DNA of 64,000 nt from contig CP136065.1 in NCBI GenBank assembly GCA_032622095.1, forward strand, positions 153,953,577 through 154,017,576, in the 5' to 3' direction. This document shows, in pieces, positions 63,880-64,000 of this stretch. A program made the position numbers and the translations under genes. Source of the DNA: Siphonodentalium dalli (taxonomy: Eukaryota > Mollusca > Scaphopoda > Gadilida > Siphonodentaliidae). The notes beneath the pieces were generated by a model that saw nothing but the letters and a program-made list of their open reading frames with translations, did not search any database and had not been told where the DNA came from. Numbering within the stretch: position 1 is the stretch's first letter; each line of letters starts with the position of its first letter.

Positions 63880-64000
63880 CAGTAATGCCCTAAATAATCG
63901 ACTCCTTAACCACAGCAGAATTATGGGTAAATTTTCAGGATTTAGTCGGAAATATGGCTTGTTGCCATTCATCGGAAAGCTCTCACTGAGAGCCTTCTCA
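63880..64000. mobile_element. TA-flanked foldback MITE, family F1 (cut by window edge)
   Basis: The left arm CAGTAATGCCCTAAATAATC through GGAAAGCTCTC and the hairpin turn are present; the right arm lies beyond the window. Confidence 0.9.

Overview
The window looks like nuclear DNA from an AT-rich invertebrate animal (Bilateria). Coding sequence sits in short exons (48-223 bases) with GT/AG splice sites, separated by long introns and intergenic DNA full of short inverted-repeat transposons, and no long ORFs are intact. The species cannot be named from sequence alone. The three host genes found by joining exons across introns have clear animal counterparts.

Layout. (1) 1-12684, minus strand: an ANKRD54-like ankyrin-repeat gene. 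Seven exons are visible. Its 3' end runs off the left edge and its start-codon exon was not found. (2) 12685-18010: repeat-rich DNA between this gene and the next, with a large tandem array (13.7-15.96 kb), an exact 118-base duplication and the presumed shared upstream region of two divergent genes. (3) 18011-37960, plus strand: a complete ALG1 gene (beta-1,4-mannosyltransferase of the dolichol pathway). It has 12 exons that join in frame into 465 codons plus stop, about the length of human ALG1. (4) 37961-46136: gene-free DNA between convergent genes, holding a second tandem array in the opposite orientation and several foldback elements. (5) 46137-63064, minus strand: the last 11 exons of an unconventional myosin with a C-terminal MyTH4-FERM tail, class XV-like. 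The motor and upstream exons lie beyond the right edge. The three genes show no common pathway; the neighbourhood is ordinary animal synteny.

The introns and spacers are dominated by non-autonomous DNA transposons. They include a TA-flanked foldback family (ten copies, with a graded series of internally shortened hairpins); several TTAA-flanked families (piggyBac- or Kolobok-like); hAT-type elements with exact 8-bp target duplications, one keeping a BED-finger transposase remnant; two Helitron-like elements joined head to tail, one carrying a 122-bp minisatellite; a tRNA-headed SINE; and a family of elements holding arrays of a roughly 160-bp unit. No CRISPR array, operon, rRNA or functional tRNA was seen. 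The most unusual material is the transposon structure, not a new gene system.
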